NCBI GenBank assembly: GCA_019749895.1 | Contig: JAIEPG010000013.1 | Coordinates: forward strand, 1-33,605 | Reading direction: 5' to 3' | DNA length: 33,605 nucleotides | From: Candidatus Babeliales bacterium | Lineage (GTDB): Bacteria > Babelota > Babeliae > Babelales > RVW-14 | In this document: positions 33,161 through 33,605 of the stretch, piece after piece | How positions within the stretch are numbered: position 1 is the stretch's first letter | Layout: every line of letters starts with the position of its first letter | Translations under genes and position numbers: made by a program | The notes under the pieces: model-generated | What the model saw: the letters and a program-made list of their open reading frames with translations, nothing else | Database searches by the model: none | Told to the model about the DNA's origin: nothing

Positions 33161-33605
33161 ATGAATTCTATTCGACAATGTATTTCGCTTTTATTGTGGG
33201 TTATTTTATGCGTAGTTGTACCTGCTGCGTATGCGTTCAAAGATCCGGGCTTTGGGGACTATAGTGTTCTGTGGGCTCTTGATCGCGGGAATGGTGTAAA
33301 GTTTAGCAACGCAGACAAATTATTGCATCGAACGCACGAGAATAAGTGGGAAGCTGTTTCTGGTGAGCCATTTAAGTATTTGACTGTTAATGCACGGTTG
33401 CAGGTTGTAGGTTTAAATTTGCAGGGCCAATTGCTCATGCGTACAGGTATTACTGCTGGTTGTGTAGAAGGTAAAGATTGGCAGTCTGTTCAGGCGCCAT
33501 TTACGTTTGATAGTATCGCGCTTGGAGCGCATAATCAGTGGTGGGGCATTCGCTTCGACGGTAAGCCAGTTTTTAAGCATCAAGCCGACTGGTTGTTAGT
33601 TTCTG
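33161..33605 (+). CDS. Secreted tectonin-like beta-propeller protein (partial, runs off the right edge)
   Basis: The first 148 codons are visible. MNSIRQCISLLLWVILCVVV and PAAYA form a signal peptide with cleavage after AYA. The mature part has at least two units of the pattern W-x-x-V-x-G/A..F..(I/L)xVxxxxxxxGLxxxGxxxxR (WEAVSGEPFKYLTVNARLQV, then WQSVQAPFTFDSIALG and WWGIRFDGKPVFKH). This is the layout of tectonin (TECPR) repeats, which build propellers in lectins and secreted proteins. AAAGGAAAT precedes the ATG, overlapping the truncated paralog. The number of repeats and any C-terminal domain are outside the window. Confidence 0.72.
   Translation, partial: MNSIRQCISLLLWVILCVVVPAAYAFKDPGFGDYSVLWALDRGNGVKFSNADKLLHRTHENKWEAVSGEPFKYLTVNARLQVVGLNLQGQLLMRTGITAGCVEGKDWQSVQAPFTFDSIALGAHNQWWGIRFDGKPVFKHQADWLLVS

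Overview
The window is AT-rich bacterial chromosome with tightly packed genes and Gram-negative-type envelope features: several signal peptides, an outer-membrane-like protein ending in Phe, a lipoprotein and PSD-dependent phospholipid synthesis. The mix of housekeeping genes, large lineage-restricted secreted proteins, a eukaryote-type deoxynucleoside kinase and a scattered ATP synthase operon suggests a host-associated lineage. I think of Candidatus Dependentiae (TM6) or a similar protist-associated phylum, but this is inference from content; no rRNA is present.

Layout. 1-1163 (-) is ffh, cut by the left edge. 1164-1821 holds tRNA-Phe bracketed by two inverted REP-like palindromes, plus its promoter. 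1822-2754 (+) is trhO. 2795-10152 (-) reads, in transcription order: outer-membrane-like protein, small secreted protein, recD2, zwf, gnd and a cyclase-family hydrolase. 10466-14972 (+) is a deoxynucleoside kinase followed by a partial ATP synthase operon (c, b, b-prime, delta, alpha) and a lipoprotein. No atpB, atpG, atpD or atpC is present. 14973-15298 contains a strong candidate for an undescribed minus-strand small RNA with its own promoter and terminator. 15299-17905 (+) is a P2-type cation ATPase, convergent with rluB (-) across a shared terminator. 18771-23141 (-) holds a secreted papain-like protein, sbcD and glmU. From 23343 (+) come tRNA-Ser(CGA), a cupin, a frame-interrupted membrane-anchored protein, a secreted protein, psd, rpe, a tandem fused D-Ala-D-Ala ligase, a 1195-residue secreted repeat protein, a duplicated gene-start fragment and the start of a tectonin-like secreted protein.

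How genes fit together. zwf, gnd and rpe give an oxidative pentose-phosphate route from glucose-6-phosphate. glmU and the double ligase supply peptidoglycan precursors. psd makes phosphatidylethanolamine. The c-subunit carries the residues of Na+-coupled ATP synthases. The kinase would salvage deoxynucleosides.

Most interesting points: the ncRNA at about 14987-15134, whose hairpins are better paired only on the minus strand; the ligase fusion joining a Tyr-type and a Phe-type module; the 29443-33030 gene, whose base skew is opposite to the rest of the window and whose 5' start is duplicated downstream; the Cys-His-Asp secreted protein; and a T10 tract that splits a gene between its membrane anchor and its body.
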